From Durusdinium trenchii (taxonomy: Eukaryota; Sar; Dinophyceae; Suessiales; Symbiodiniaceae): 64,000 nt of DNA. The position numbers and the translations under genes are program-made. The stretch is from assembly GCA_963970005.1 (NCBI GenBank), contig CAXAMN010015213.1:48784-112783 (forward strand), written 5' to 3'. This document shows positions 33,887-42,339 of this stretch, in pieces; within the stretch, counting starts at the first letter, position 1; every line of letters begins with the position of its first letter. Under the pieces are notes generated by a model that had not been told where the DNA came from, did not search any database, and was given only the letters and a program-made list of their open reading frames with translations.

Positions 33887-34282
33887 GTTGTGCCAGATGT
33901 GCTTCTAATCAAGTTTTATGTTGGGAGGTCGTACTTGAATCCCAAACGCCAACCTTCAAGATTGGAATCTCACGACAGTCTTGCCCTGAGTCAAACTGTT
34001 CATTTTGTGATCAAAATCAACTGTTTAAAACTTGGGTGGTTCTTCGACACTTCTTCGGCACTTCAGAAGTGCCGAAGAGAAGTGCCGAAGCGCTCGGCAC
34101 TTCTTCGGCACTTCTTCCCTTCTTAAGTAAATGGCTCGGCACTTCTTCGGCACTTCCAAATTTTCGGCACTTCTCCTTCGGCACTTCTGAAGTGCCGAAG
34201 AAGTGTCGAAGAATCACACAAGCGTGGGTATTAATCGATTCTTCGAATTTTAGTTGTTCTTTCAAAGTTCTTTCCAGTTTAG
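33887..34282 (+). other. Proposed GT-AG intron carrying a palindromic mini-element
   Basis: CTAAA/GTTGTG donor and TTTAG/GCC acceptor. Removing it keeps the frame (RIDNALK to PTLDELV). 174 of its 396 bases are the inverted-repeat element at 34,040-34,213. Predicted from phase and motif continuity only. Confidence 0.5.
34040..34213. mobile_element. 174-bp palindromic MITE-like element
   Basis: The first 38 bases (34,040-34,077, starting TTCTTCGACACTTCTTCGGC) and the last 38 (34,176-34,213) are perfect inverted repeats. Each arm also contains an inner palindrome, CTTCGGCACTTC/GAAGTGCCGAAG. The middle has more TCGGCACTTCTTCGGCACTTC words. No coding capacity and no obvious target-site duplication. 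Words of this CGGCACTTCTTCGG type are, from memory, common in Symbiodinium genomes. It is probably a non-autonomous hairpin transposon or introner-like unit. Confidence 0.85.
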
Positions 34283-34466
34283 GCCTACCCTGGACGAGTT
34301 GGTGGAGTCTTCCGGCATCATGTCAAAGAAGGTGTCGCTCAACGTCTATGACCATTGCGAGCAACATGGCCAGCTTTGCCCCCGGCTATCTTGCCCTATG
34401 ACTCAGACTGTCTCTGATTCACGTGGCAAAACCATCAAGATCAAAGCAGCAGGAAGCGCATGTGTA
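34283..34466 (+). CDS. Cytosine-C5 methyltransferase-like, motif IV exon
   Basis: Opens after TTTAG and reads LDELVESSGIMSKKVSLNVY, ending KAAGSACV (34,449-34,466). Joined to the next exon this gives AGSACVDYSSFGQ. I align it with C5-methyltransferase motif IV (GPPCQxFSxxG), whose cysteine attacks cytosine C6. The cysteine is kept but the preceding proline is alanine. The donor is GA at 34,467 and the intron ends AAG at 34,613, both in phase 0. GA donors are known in dinoflagellates. Confidence 0.65.
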
Positions 34467-34613
34467 GACATTTGGCAGCACACGGCCGTCACGGTACACC
34501 TTCACACACAATTCCAATGTGAGTTTGCAGAAGGCGCTAGCAAGCTTATAGCTCATAGTAAATAGCAAATAGTTGTTGTCAACGACCACGACCCAAATCA
34601 TTCTGAGTCCAAG

Positions 34614-34767
34614 GATTATTCTTCCTTTGGACAGCTGCAGAAGTTGGGTGGCCCCACTGTGAAGTACCTTTTGGTGCTGTGCAAGATGATCATGCAAGAA
34701 GAAGTGGACATTTTCATTCATGAGAATGTCAGAGCTTTTCCACAAGAAGTACTAGAGAAATTGCTAG
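34614..34767 (+). CDS. Cytosine-C5 methyltransferase-like, motif VI exon
   Basis: Begins DYSSFGQLQKLGGPTVKYLL and contains DIFIHENVRAFPQEVLEKLL, with HENV at 34,719-34,730. ENV is the invariant motif VI of C5-methyltransferases; its glutamate contacts the target cytosine. The exon ends CTAG, followed by GC donor 34,768. The intron to 34,870 has AGGCA at both edges, and its removal gives LLGKYDICNAEICP in one frame. Confidence 0.7.
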
Positions 34768-34870
34768 GCAGTTTTTTGACAGCATTCAGTTTTGAGTCTT
34801 GGGACGTGCTGTGTTTTGTAACCCGTTCTTGACCGTTGTGTGGCGCACTGAATATGTTTGACAAGTTCAG

Positions 34871-34976
34871 GCAAGTATGACATCTGCAATGCCGAAATTT
34901 GCCCGAAAGCACATTGTGGAATACCAGTCGCTAGGAGGAGAGTCTACACAGTTTGCACCCGCAAGGAAAGTTTGAG
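34871..34976 (+). CDS. Cytosine-C5 methyltransferase-like, motif VIII exon
   Basis: Reads KYDICNAEICPKAHCGIPVA and then RRRVYTVCTRKESLR. GIPVARRRVY (34,918-34,947) matches the GxPxxRxRxY/F pattern of motif VIII. The exon is only 106 bases and is invisible as a long frame; it was found by following phase from the motif VI exon. The donor is GC at 34,977; the 80-base intron ends CAG at 35,056 and shares AGGC at both edges. Confidence 0.68.
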
Positions 34977-35056
34977 GCGACCTTAAAGTCTAAAAAACAC
35001 ATATTTGTCAGCTGGTTTCCTGTTTAGTGCAATTCGATGGCTTGTGGAAGTGGCAG

Positions 35057-35249
35057 GCAAAGCAAGGACCAACAGTTGAGTGACCTGATCTCCGAGTTTG
35101 CAGATGAGTGCACAACAGATTTGACGGAGTTCTTTATTGCTGAGATCCCAAAGATTCCGAAGAACAAGCTGCCAAAAACGAAAGCCGAATGTCAGAGCCT
35201 CATTCAGCTTCTACCCAACTCCTTTGCATTGAGATTCCTAGGGTCGTAG
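35057..35249 (+). CDS. Cytosine-C5 methyltransferase-like, target-recognition-like exon
   Basis: Joined in phase to the motif VIII exon (ESLRQSKDQQLSDLISEF). It continues FADECTTDLTEFFIAEIPKI and KTKAECQSLIQLLPNSFALR. This position corresponds to the variable target-recognition region of C5 enzymes, so low similarity is expected. The right edge is uncertain, because the last codons may be intron. Confidence 0.55.
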
Positions 35250-35336
35250 AGCGCCGTCCTTGTGCTGCTTTTGCAATTTGTTCTTCCAAAGTGCTGAGAG
35301 TGATTGGTACAGCATTTCTTTTAAACTAGTAGATCC

Positions 35337-35511
35337 ATGTCAGTCTGCCAAGATCTGGCAAACTATGAGATGGTGCACCCGAACCGCAGCATCTACGACC
35401 TTAACCAGAATCCGATGAAACGCGCACGCACCTCTGGCAAAGATGACGCGCTTCTTTGCTTGACGACCGGCTGTAGTTCTCTCTGGATCAAATCTCTCCG
35501 GCGTTTTCTTT
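35337..35511 (+). CDS. Cytosine-C5 methyltransferase-like, motif IX exon
   Basis: Reads YEMVHPNRSIYDLNQNPMKR, then RTSGKDDALLCLTTGCSSLW and IKSLRRFLC. DLNQNP plus LCLTTG (35,454-35,471) matches the region before motif IX in the dinoflagellate methylase-like family. The exact left edge is unclear (several AG sites at 35,328-35,352). The donor is GC at 35,512. Confidence 0.62.
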
Positions 35512-35608
35512 GCCGGATTCTTATCTCAAATGTCAATCAATTCAATTCAGTACAGAATCAAACTCAAACTCAAATTTGTGCCTGGTTGTGCTGGCGCCTT
35601 GCGGTTAG

Positions 35609-35736
35609 GTGGACAAGAACTTCTTTTTGCCCATGGTCTGCCGGTGGAAAAGGCATTAGCTCGTGCATTTGGTGTACCCGTCATGAACACCGAGTCATTG
35701 AGCCTATGCCTGAGAGTGCAACGCGCTAAGTGCTAA
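35609..35736 (+). CDS. Cytosine-C5 methyltransferase-like, motif X exon
   Basis: After GGTTAG it reads GGQELLFAHGLPVEKALARA and ends at a stop at 35,734-35,736. Joined through a phase-1 GC-AG intron it gives RRFLCGGQELLFAHGLPV. This matches the RxLTGxExLxxHGLP pattern seen before motif X in C5 methyltransferases. It may be the last exon, as no further block of this family follows. Confidence 0.62.
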
Positions 35737-36362
35737 GTCTACTTCTAGGTTCGAAATTGGGTTCAAAGACCCTGACTAGAATTGTCAGTCCTTCTGAGTT
35801 TAGCCCAGGCAATACTGCGCTGTGCAAACTGGCTGGAAACAGTATGCACTCGGCTGCTGTGTGTATCCCAGTATTTCATTTCCCCAATTAACCAAGTTCA
35901 AGCAGCCACTTCAACTTGACCTAGGTTGGACGAGCTCTCATCTTCGCCCTGTTTTGCACCAAGCTGGGTTGATCTGATCTCATCCGATCTTGCGGCAGTT
36001 TAGTTTCGTTTGTAAAAAACGGCTGAACTACTGGAAATAACAGAACAGAATGCAGCTTTGGACAGGCGATTGCAAAAACAGTTGCGCAGTGCGCAGCAAA
36101 CGTGATCTGTTTGCGTGTGGCCCTGGGTCCTGAGTCCTGAGCACGTGTGCTAACTTCAGATTCAGACTCTGAATTACGGTTTGTTGTGCGAGATTCTCAA
36201 ACTTACGTGTCTTTTCGGAAACTGTTCGGCGGTAATTGATTCAGAAATTCAGACACTGAGACGGACACAAAGCTGGTCTCAAATGTTGAAGCCATTTCTG
36301 CCCACTAGTCACTGTTTAGTCAGTCACTAGTGTTGAATTCTTCTGTTTGCAGATTTGAGGCC
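35737..36362. other. Intergenic or intronic sequence
   Basis: No coding block seen. Short CACTAGTCACTG words near 36,300-36,335 resemble those near 29,460-29,530. It separates the methyltransferase-like gene from the zinc-ribbon gene. Confidence 0.45.
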
Positions 36363-37121
36363 ATGTCAGCCTTGCCTTCGCCTAGCGGCCTGCAACTAGT
36401 GCCAATTCCTGCGACCCCGCGATCGCAACCTGAGACCGAGCGTGGGTCTACTACCAGGTCTGGCAAGAAGCCAAAGCAAGCGTTCACGCCTTTGCATGCT
36501 ATCTTGACTCCAAAAAGACATGTTGGGTCTTCTCAGTCTCAGAGTGGAAGCGCCAAGGCCAAGGCCAAGATGTGTACCGATGTTGTCCCTTTTGAGGGGC
36601 CACCAAAGTCATCAAAGCCAACACCGACACCATCCCGGGCTTCGGATCCAGTGGCTCCAACGCCCTCTCAGAAAGCAGACTGGATTTGGTCTCCCTCGTC
36701 GGTCAAGGGTAAGGGTCAGGCTCAGCACACAGCTAAGCCGTCAGAGTCCAAGGGCAAGTCAGCAAGGGCCAAGCTGGCGAATCGGATGTCTCCAAAACAA
36801 AAGGCCAATGCTAAGGCTGCGAGCCCAATTGTATACACAACTTGCCGCACTTGTGATGAGGACGTAGACATCAGAAAAACAACTCAAGCTGGTGGGGGGA
36901 GCGCAGCGCGCATTTGTCATGATTGCCGTTCTGCAGAGAAGGCTTTGAGAACGAATTTTGGTAAACAAAACAAGGCACATGAGTGGAAAAACATGGACCT
37001 AAGAAAGCGGAAAGTGCTCATCAAGGCCAACAAGTCCTCTGGTAGTGGCCGCGGAGTTGCTCGAAAGCTTCAAGCAGTGGAGACCGTTTCAGTTCGCGCC
37101 TTCCTCAGTGCTAAGTGTTAA
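36363..37121 (+). CDS. Basic protein with C4 zinc ribbon
   Basis: ATG in GAGGCCATGTCAGCC just after a TTTGCAG acceptor-like site. 252 codons before the stop. Residues 1-150 are Ser/Pro/Lys-rich and probably disordered. Then Cys161-x2-Cys164-x20-Cys185-x2-Cys188 forms a zinc ribbon (CRTCDEDVDIRK, RICHDCRSAEKALRTNF), followed by a basic helix with MDLRKRKVLIKANKSSGSG. I recall this ribbon at the start of large dinoflagellate proteins of unknown role. The stop may be in an intron if the exon splices on to the 37.6 kb block. A nuclear role is likely from charge alone. Confidence 0.6.
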   Translation: MSALPSPSGLQLVPIPATPRSQPETERGSTTRSGKKPKQAFTPLHAILTPKRHVGSSQSQSGSAKAKAKMCTDVVPFEGPPKSSKPTPTPSRASDPVAPTPSQKADWIWSPSSVKGKGQAQHTAKPSESKGKSARAKLANRMSPKQKANAKAASPIVYTTCRTCDEDVDIRKTTQAGGGSAARICHDCRSAEKALRTNFGKQNKAHEWKNMDLRKRKVLIKANKSSGSGRGVARKLQAVETVSVRAFLSAKC

Positions 37122-37572
37122 TTTTCAGCGTGATGCGCCTTCATTCTGACAAATTCCCGTGTGGCAAACGGCAAATGGCAAACGGCAAACAGCGGAATGT
37201 TATGCTGCACATTGCTGTGTAACACTGTGCACTCACTGTATTCATGGGTATGCGGCATGCGTGTTATTGTTCAGGTGATTCCTTGGGGATGCACAGCAGG
37301 TCTCCATTTTTGACCGAGCGTGAGTTGCCTGGCCTGAATGTTTGGACAAGCCTGGCATTCGATACTCTTACTCGAGTCATGAAATTTTATATCTAAGAGT
37401 CTAAGAGTAATTAGCAGTTAGCAGTTAGCAATGGTAATGGCAATGGACTTGATATACCAAATAGATTTTCCAACCTGGAGTATGTGTGGGCCATTGGTAA
37501 TGGAAATGTGACAGCTGACAACTTGAACTTGAAATCGGAAGTAGGAAGGAGCCGGGGACTTTGGCAGTTGCA

Positions 37573-37765
37573 AGTTGCAAGCGTTGGAGGTTCAAAAAGA
37601 GGCTTTTGGACAAGTATGGCTGGGATGAGGAGACTTGTGCAGCAAAGTGGACTGAGGCACTCAACAACCCTCAAACCATTAGGTCTCGTGACCAGATGGG
37701 GGCGGTGGTCATCAGTTTTCTGCAAGAGGTTGAGGTTGGATCTGGACGTCAGATCATGTCTGACA
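37573..37765 (+). CDS. Exon of the zinc-ribbon gene family
   Basis: Reads RWRFKKRLLDKYGWDEETCA, then AAKWTEALNNPQTIRSRDQM. The pattern of a basic helix followed by a KW/DP/RD segment is one I associate with the exon after the zinc ribbon in related dinoflagellate proteins. Edges are approximate. The competing plus frame at 37,484-37,903 has less protein-like composition. Confidence 0.5.
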
Positions 37766-38517
37766 AGGCAAGGCTTCACTTTAACATTTCAAGTTTTGCA
37801 ATTGGAACTTGTTTCTCTTACACGAAATGTTGAACACGTGTTGTATAGTACCTTGTATCTTTCAGGGTCGGTGTTGTGGTGCAGTGGTGCTGAGCTGCAA
37901 TAATCTCAGATGTTGTATCCTCACAGAGTGGTATCGGTAGTATGGGCAGGCTGTGACGAAAACTCAAGACGCACCAGAAGACATGGGCCCAGAAGATTTG
38001 CACAACAGTGCGGCTCTTGGCTCTCATTAACTTTTCTCCACTGTTCTACAATTTCAGTTCTACATTCCGTTCTATTTCTGTTAATCATTTTCCCGTTTAC
38101 AGTTTCCACATTGCGGCCACTCTAAACTCTAAATGCAAATCAGCGCTGCGCTACTAGTACGGTATTGCACTAACGTGTGACAAAGAACTGGTGTTCGAGG
38201 CCTGCTGGAAACGGGCACACTTCACCAAGATTCTGGCGTGTTCAACATGGCCCGCAATGACCTAAGTCTTGATTCATGCAAGTTGTAAAGTTGTAACTTG
38301 TAAGTGAGGTGAAAGTGAAGGACAGAAACATAAACCGGGGGCGGGGTGTAGCACTTTAGCATACTCTTTCCACCATGCAAGCGACAGTCCACAGTGCGGC
38401 GTTGTGTTCTGTTCTTCACTCTCGATCTTGGCCTATGTCTTGCAAAGCCTTGCAATGCCTTGCTAGCTAAAAAACAGTTTTTGTGAGTCGCACGGTTCGA
38501 TTTCTTCTGGATTGCAG

Positions 38518-39769
38518 CAGATCAGGCCTCAACAACTTCCAGTCCATGCCTGTGCTTCCTGGGCATTCTGCTCCGTTGGCCATCTCCGCTAAAGCAGCCA
38601 GCAGAAAGAGCAGGACTAAGGCCAAGGGGAATCCTGAACAACCCCAACCGGACCCGGTGCAAGGGGGCAAACGCCGCAAAGTGGACGAGGAACTCGCTCA
38701 GCTCAACTTGAAGAGACAGCTCATGATGACAATGCGAAGTGCAGTGGACAAGGTGGAAGAGTGGCGTGTACATGTCCTGGAGCAGTTGGAGTGTAGCGCT
38801 GCTGACGAATTCAAAGCTGACCTTCAAGACCTACGAGCTCTACTGTATCAGCGACTGCTCTCTTTGCAAAAGTTTGTCCCAGACAAGTTTCGAAATGCTG
38901 CAGACGGTGGGGGTGAGGGCGCTTCACAGATTCAACATCGTTGGAGCAGTGCAACAAAAGAATTTTCAGGGCTGGAGCCAGCCCCATGTACACCAACGAC
39001 CAGCAAACTTCTGGAGTCTGTGAGTCAGAGGTATGACTCGGGTGACACGGCTGCCCAACTTGAGAAGGATATAGTGAAGAAGTTTGCCGACAAGTTCAAG
39101 AATGCTGTGAGCAGCGTGGCAACCGCATCAACCAGCTTGACCACGGCTATTGAGGAGACTCAAGACTTTCACGAGAAACAAAAGGGTCATGGTGCGGCGC
39201 CCGTTGATGACGATGAGGCTGAGGCGGAGGAGAGTGAGGCCGGCGAGGCTGAGGGGGAGGAGGCAGCGGCAGAGGTGGAGGAGGAAGAAAAAGACAAAGT
39301 TGAAGACGACGAAGATGACGGTGAAGGCAAAGGCAGCAGCGATGAGCTCGCCTTAGAAGACCAGGACCAGGCGGAACATGGGCCTGAGTCTGAGGCTGAG
39401 GAGTTTCAGTCTGATGCCGGCAATGGCAATGGCAATGACTCTGACGGTCCCGGTCCCGGTGTCGCTGACGGTGAGGTTGAGAACAGATTGAAGTCGGAGT
39501 CGAAGTCACAATCAGAGAACAAATTGTACAGTTCCATGACAGAATCCTTTGCTAGTGGGCAGTCTGAGGGTGGATGTATTCTTCAGGAATACCCCAAGTT
39601 CACTAACAAGACTGAGATGACAGCTTTCTCAAGTGGGTGGGAGTCGGCAGAGGAGGTAACGCTGAAGACCCAGGACCTTGAGAATGACAAATTCTTGAAA
39701 GAGCTTCTTAAAGAGTCAGCGCCATTCAAGAAGGAGAAGCGAACCAAAACATGGCCAGACTTCACGAAG
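38518..39769 (+). CDS. Long acidic, partly coiled exon
   Basis: Opens after GGATTGCAG. The first part is basic (AKAASRKSRTKAKGNPEQPQ), then helical (LAQLNLKRQLMMTMRSAVDK; DLRALLYQRLLSLQKFVPDK). A tract of about 100 residues is dominated by Glu and Asp (EGEEAAAEVEEEEKDKVEDD). The end reads LLKESAPFKKEKRTKTWPDF. The likely donor is GC at 39,770, joining in phase 0 to VICWDEARRPYYS at 40,058. The acidic tract could bind histones or basic proteins, as in chromatin chaperones; that is inference from composition. The arginine/histidine-rich minus-strand frames are shadows. Confidence 0.6.
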
Positions 39770-40057
39770 GCTAGGGGGGAAAAGTAAAACGGGAAAATGA
39801 AACAGTGAACTTTAGACTCTGGACTCTAGACTTATTTGCCTCAACACTTTAAACTCAAAAGTCTGAAGTTTGAAGTTGCGACTCGCGACATTGCGAAAAT
39901 GAGAGTTATATTATAAGTTATAAGGCATAATTGTATAAATATATAATTTATGTGATTAGATGACTTAAGGCTCCAAGACTAAGACTAAGACAGAACTCAA
40001 CTCGACTTAAATCTTAGACCGTATCAGATCTCAGACTCAGACTGCACTGCACAGCAG

Positions 40058-40182
40058 GTAATTTGCTGGGACGAGGCTCGGCGCCCTTACTATTCCCTCG
40101 AAGAGACCTACTTTTGCACTGACTTTCTCCGCCTGAACGCAGGTTCAGAGTATGAATTAGAGAAGTGTCTTGACCTGCTAAG
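40058..40182 (+). CDS. Short exon of the acidic/cupin gene
   Basis: Opens after ACAGCAG and reads VICWDEARRPYYSLEETYFC and TDFLRLNAGSEYELEKCLDL. Ends CTAAG with a GT donor. The intron 40,183-40,380 ends CCCAAG. AAGG occurs at both edges and the frame continues as LLRHFALRAAYCKPGW. Confidence 0.52.
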
Positions 40183-40380
40183 GTAACTTTCCGATTTTAT
40201 GTCGTTCGTCCGTTCGTTTGAGTTTGATTTGTCGAACACTTCAAAGAAAGCAGCAATTGGGACTGACAATTCACAATATTTGTTTCAATATGTTTCAATT
40301 TCAGTTATATATGCTATGAAGTTGATGTATAAAGTATAAAGTATGAAATATGAATTGCAATTTGCTGCCAATGGCCCAAG

Positions 40381-40873
40381 GCACTTTGCTCTGCGGGCAG
40401 CCTACTGCAAGCCCGGATGGGAGTCTTTTGGCATCTCTGATCTGATGACTGGCACAGTTCAAATCCAGAAGTCCGGGACGAAGTATGTTTGTGGGCTTCC
40501 CTTCAAACATGCGTGGGACTCATGCGGAGCTGGCAAACACTCATGGCAAAATTTACAGAAGACCATGACCAGGCTGACAGTGGAAGACTTGACAGAGATG
40601 GGCGGCTACTTTTGCGTGCTGGAGCCAGACACCTTCCTCGTCTCTCCTCCCGGTATGATTCTTTGGGAGCTTGCGGTTGGCGACGCTGTAAGCCTTACCA
40701 TTTCGTATGAGTTCTTGGCACAGCGCCATTGCCAGGAGAGGTTTTCCTACAACATGCTGACCGTGGTGAACAACGCAGCATCTCTGTGCACAGAACCGCA
40801 TCACATGAATCTCGAGAAGAAGCTGAGGGTCTCTCGGACTTACTCTTGGTTTTGGAAATGTACAGTACACTGA
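40381..40873 (+). CDS. Cupin/JmjC-like exon
   Basis: Reads HFALRAAYCKPGWESFGISD, LMTGTVQIQKSGTKYVCGLP, then MGGYFCVLEPDTFLVSPPGM and ILWELAVGDAVSLTISYEFL. The Leu-Glu-Pro-Asp...Pro-Pro-Gly block resembles the strand-turn that precedes the last metal ligand in cupin and JmjC dioxygenase folds. I do not see a clear HxD iron-binding pair, so an enzymatic call would be too strong; it may be a structural relative. The last 30 codons before the stop may be intron. Confidence 0.5.
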
Positions 40874-41039
40874 GACTGAGACTGAAACTAGTGACTCACT
40901 TAAGGCAATGGTAGTTGCAGTGGCAGTTGCACTCACTCATGGTGCCCTGTGCAGTGCACTCCGCACTCGCACATGCAATGTATTGAAAGCAGTAGAGTAG
41001 TGAACTGAACTAACACTGTGAAAACTTATGAAAAGGCAC

Positions 41040-41260
41040 TGAACTTAACGCTCGACGCTCAGGTGGCCAAAGGGATGTGGAGCAATTTGTTCATGATGAT
41101 CTTTGGTGTTGACCGCACCCGAGTCAAGAAGGAGAGGGAACAAGACGACGAAGACGAAGACAACTCAAGGTTGGAAGATTTCATTGCGAAGGCTACTGCA
41201 CCAACACACGCTATTCTCAAGCGCCGTGAGAGGAAGTCAAGGGTAGCTGGGAAATATTAG
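41040..41260 (+). CDS. Exon after the cupin-like block
   Basis: After TGAAAAG it reads ALNLTLDAQVAKGMWSNLFM, then a charged stretch KKEREQDDEDEDNSRLEDFI and KRRERKSRVAGKY before the stop. Probably the C-terminal part of the cupin-like protein; phase with the previous exon was not resolved. Confidence 0.45.
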
Positions 41261-41481
41261 TTACGTTATATGTATATGGTATGTAATGTCTGTTATGTTA
41301 CATCACTTTAACTTTAGATCTTGAGTCCTGAATGTCAATGTCTGTAAGTCTGTGAGTCTGTAATCTGTAAAGTAGTTAGTTTGTTCATTGAAGTTTTTTG
41401 GCCCCCGGGTAAATCTAAGGTGACTGTCACTGTCACTGCTGGTGTCGTGCATCAATTTCATTTCTCCCACACTCTAAGGCA

Positions 41482-42339
41482 ATGGCACTGGCGGAAAGGC
41501 CAACGGCGGCCATTAAACCCAAAGAAGAGACTATCGAGGAGGCCATTGCACAATTTGCTGCTTCAGAGACTGTGGAGGAGGAGTCTTTGGAGTCGGAGAT
41601 GGTTCAGCTTGCCCCGGCAGTCCCAGCACCAGCGCCCACCCTCCCACCGAGCCAGGTTGAGACGGTTGAGAATAACCTAGCAGAGGCGCCAGCAGCAGTG
41701 CCGCCGGCATCCATTCTTGGCACACCACCAACCCTGCCTCTGCCCTTGGAAGCACCGAAGCCAGCACCAGAGCAAGAGCACCAGGAGGAGCACGCAGTGG
41801 CAAAGCATGACAATGAGAATTTGAATGAGGAGCAGACGCAGAATGACAAGGATTTGACTTTGGAGGAGGCGGCGGCGGAGGCGAAGGAGGATGACGCTGC
41901 TGGCCGTCTCCAGCGATCCATCCCAGCCCCAGTCCCCACGCCGCCTGCAGTGCCTGCAGAAACTGCCAAAGCAAAGGCAAAGCCGTTGGCAACTCCGAAA
42001 GCCAAGGGCAGCGGCAAGGCGAAGGCAACTCCGAAAACCAAGGGCAAGGCGAAGGCTACTCCGAAATCGAAAGCCAAAGCCAAGGCCAAAGCTTCGCCAA
42101 AGCCGAAAAAGACTCCAAAGGCCGCCGCCAAGAAAAAGAGCACTAAATCTCCCAAGTGCAACAAGGCTGTGGCAGCGGCCGCGGCCAAGGCAGCGGCAGC
42201 CGCGGCCAGAGCCAAGGCCAAAGCCAAGTCGGCGGCAGCCAAGGCCAAGTCTTCGCAGACCAAGGCTGCTGAGTCAGGAATTCAGAAGCTAAAGAATGCC
42301 TTCAAGCAAGGCCAGGCCAAGAAACATCTTTTATTTTGA
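41482..42339 (+). CDS. Ala/Pro/Lys-rich protein with histone-H1-like tail
   Basis: ATG at 41,482 in AAGGCAATGGCACTGG, directly after an AG acceptor. 285 residues. The N-terminal half is Glu/Pro/Ala-rich (EETIEEAIAQFAASETVEEE). The C-terminal half, from about residue 160, is repeated Lys-Ala-Pro-Ser (TPKAKGSGKAKATPKTKGKA; SKAKAKAKASPKPKKTPKAA), like histone H1 tails or dinoflagellate basic nuclear proteins. No winged-helix domain is present, so it is not a canonical H1. It could be a separate small chromatin protein or the tail of the preceding gene. Alanine-rich minus-strand frames are mirrors. Confidence 0.58.
   Translation: MALAERPTAAIKPKEETIEEAIAQFAASETVEEESLESEMVQLAPAVPAPAPTLPPSQVETVENNLAEAPAAVPPASILGTPPTLPLPLEAPKPAPEQEHQEEHAVAKHDNENLNEEQTQNDKDLTLEEAAAEAKEDDAAGRLQRSIPAPVPTPPAVPAETAKAKAKPLATPKAKGSGKAKATPKTKGKAKATPKSKAKAKAKASPKPKKTPKAAAKKKSTKSPKCNKAVAAAAAKAAAAAARAKAKAKSAAAKAKSSQTKAAESGIQKLKNAFKQGQAKKHLLF

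Noticed and set aside
34040-34213. Frames reading SAEALGTSSALPF across the palindromic element
   Set aside because: The element is a short inverted-repeat unit in an intron; the peptide readings follow from its palindromes.
32502-35736. Retrotransposon-borne methyltransferase
   Set aside because: Such elements are known in dinoflagellates, but I saw no reverse transcriptase, integrase or long terminal repeats anywhere in 25-43 kb.
39147-39509. His/Arg/Pro-rich minus-strand frame and Arg-rich plus frame
   Set aside because: Shadows of the Glu/Asp tract in the acidic exon.
41531-42263. Alanine-rich minus-strand frames over the H1-like gene
   Set aside because: Mirror readings of a Lys/Ala-rich plus-strand gene, whose biased codons leave few stops on the opposite strand.
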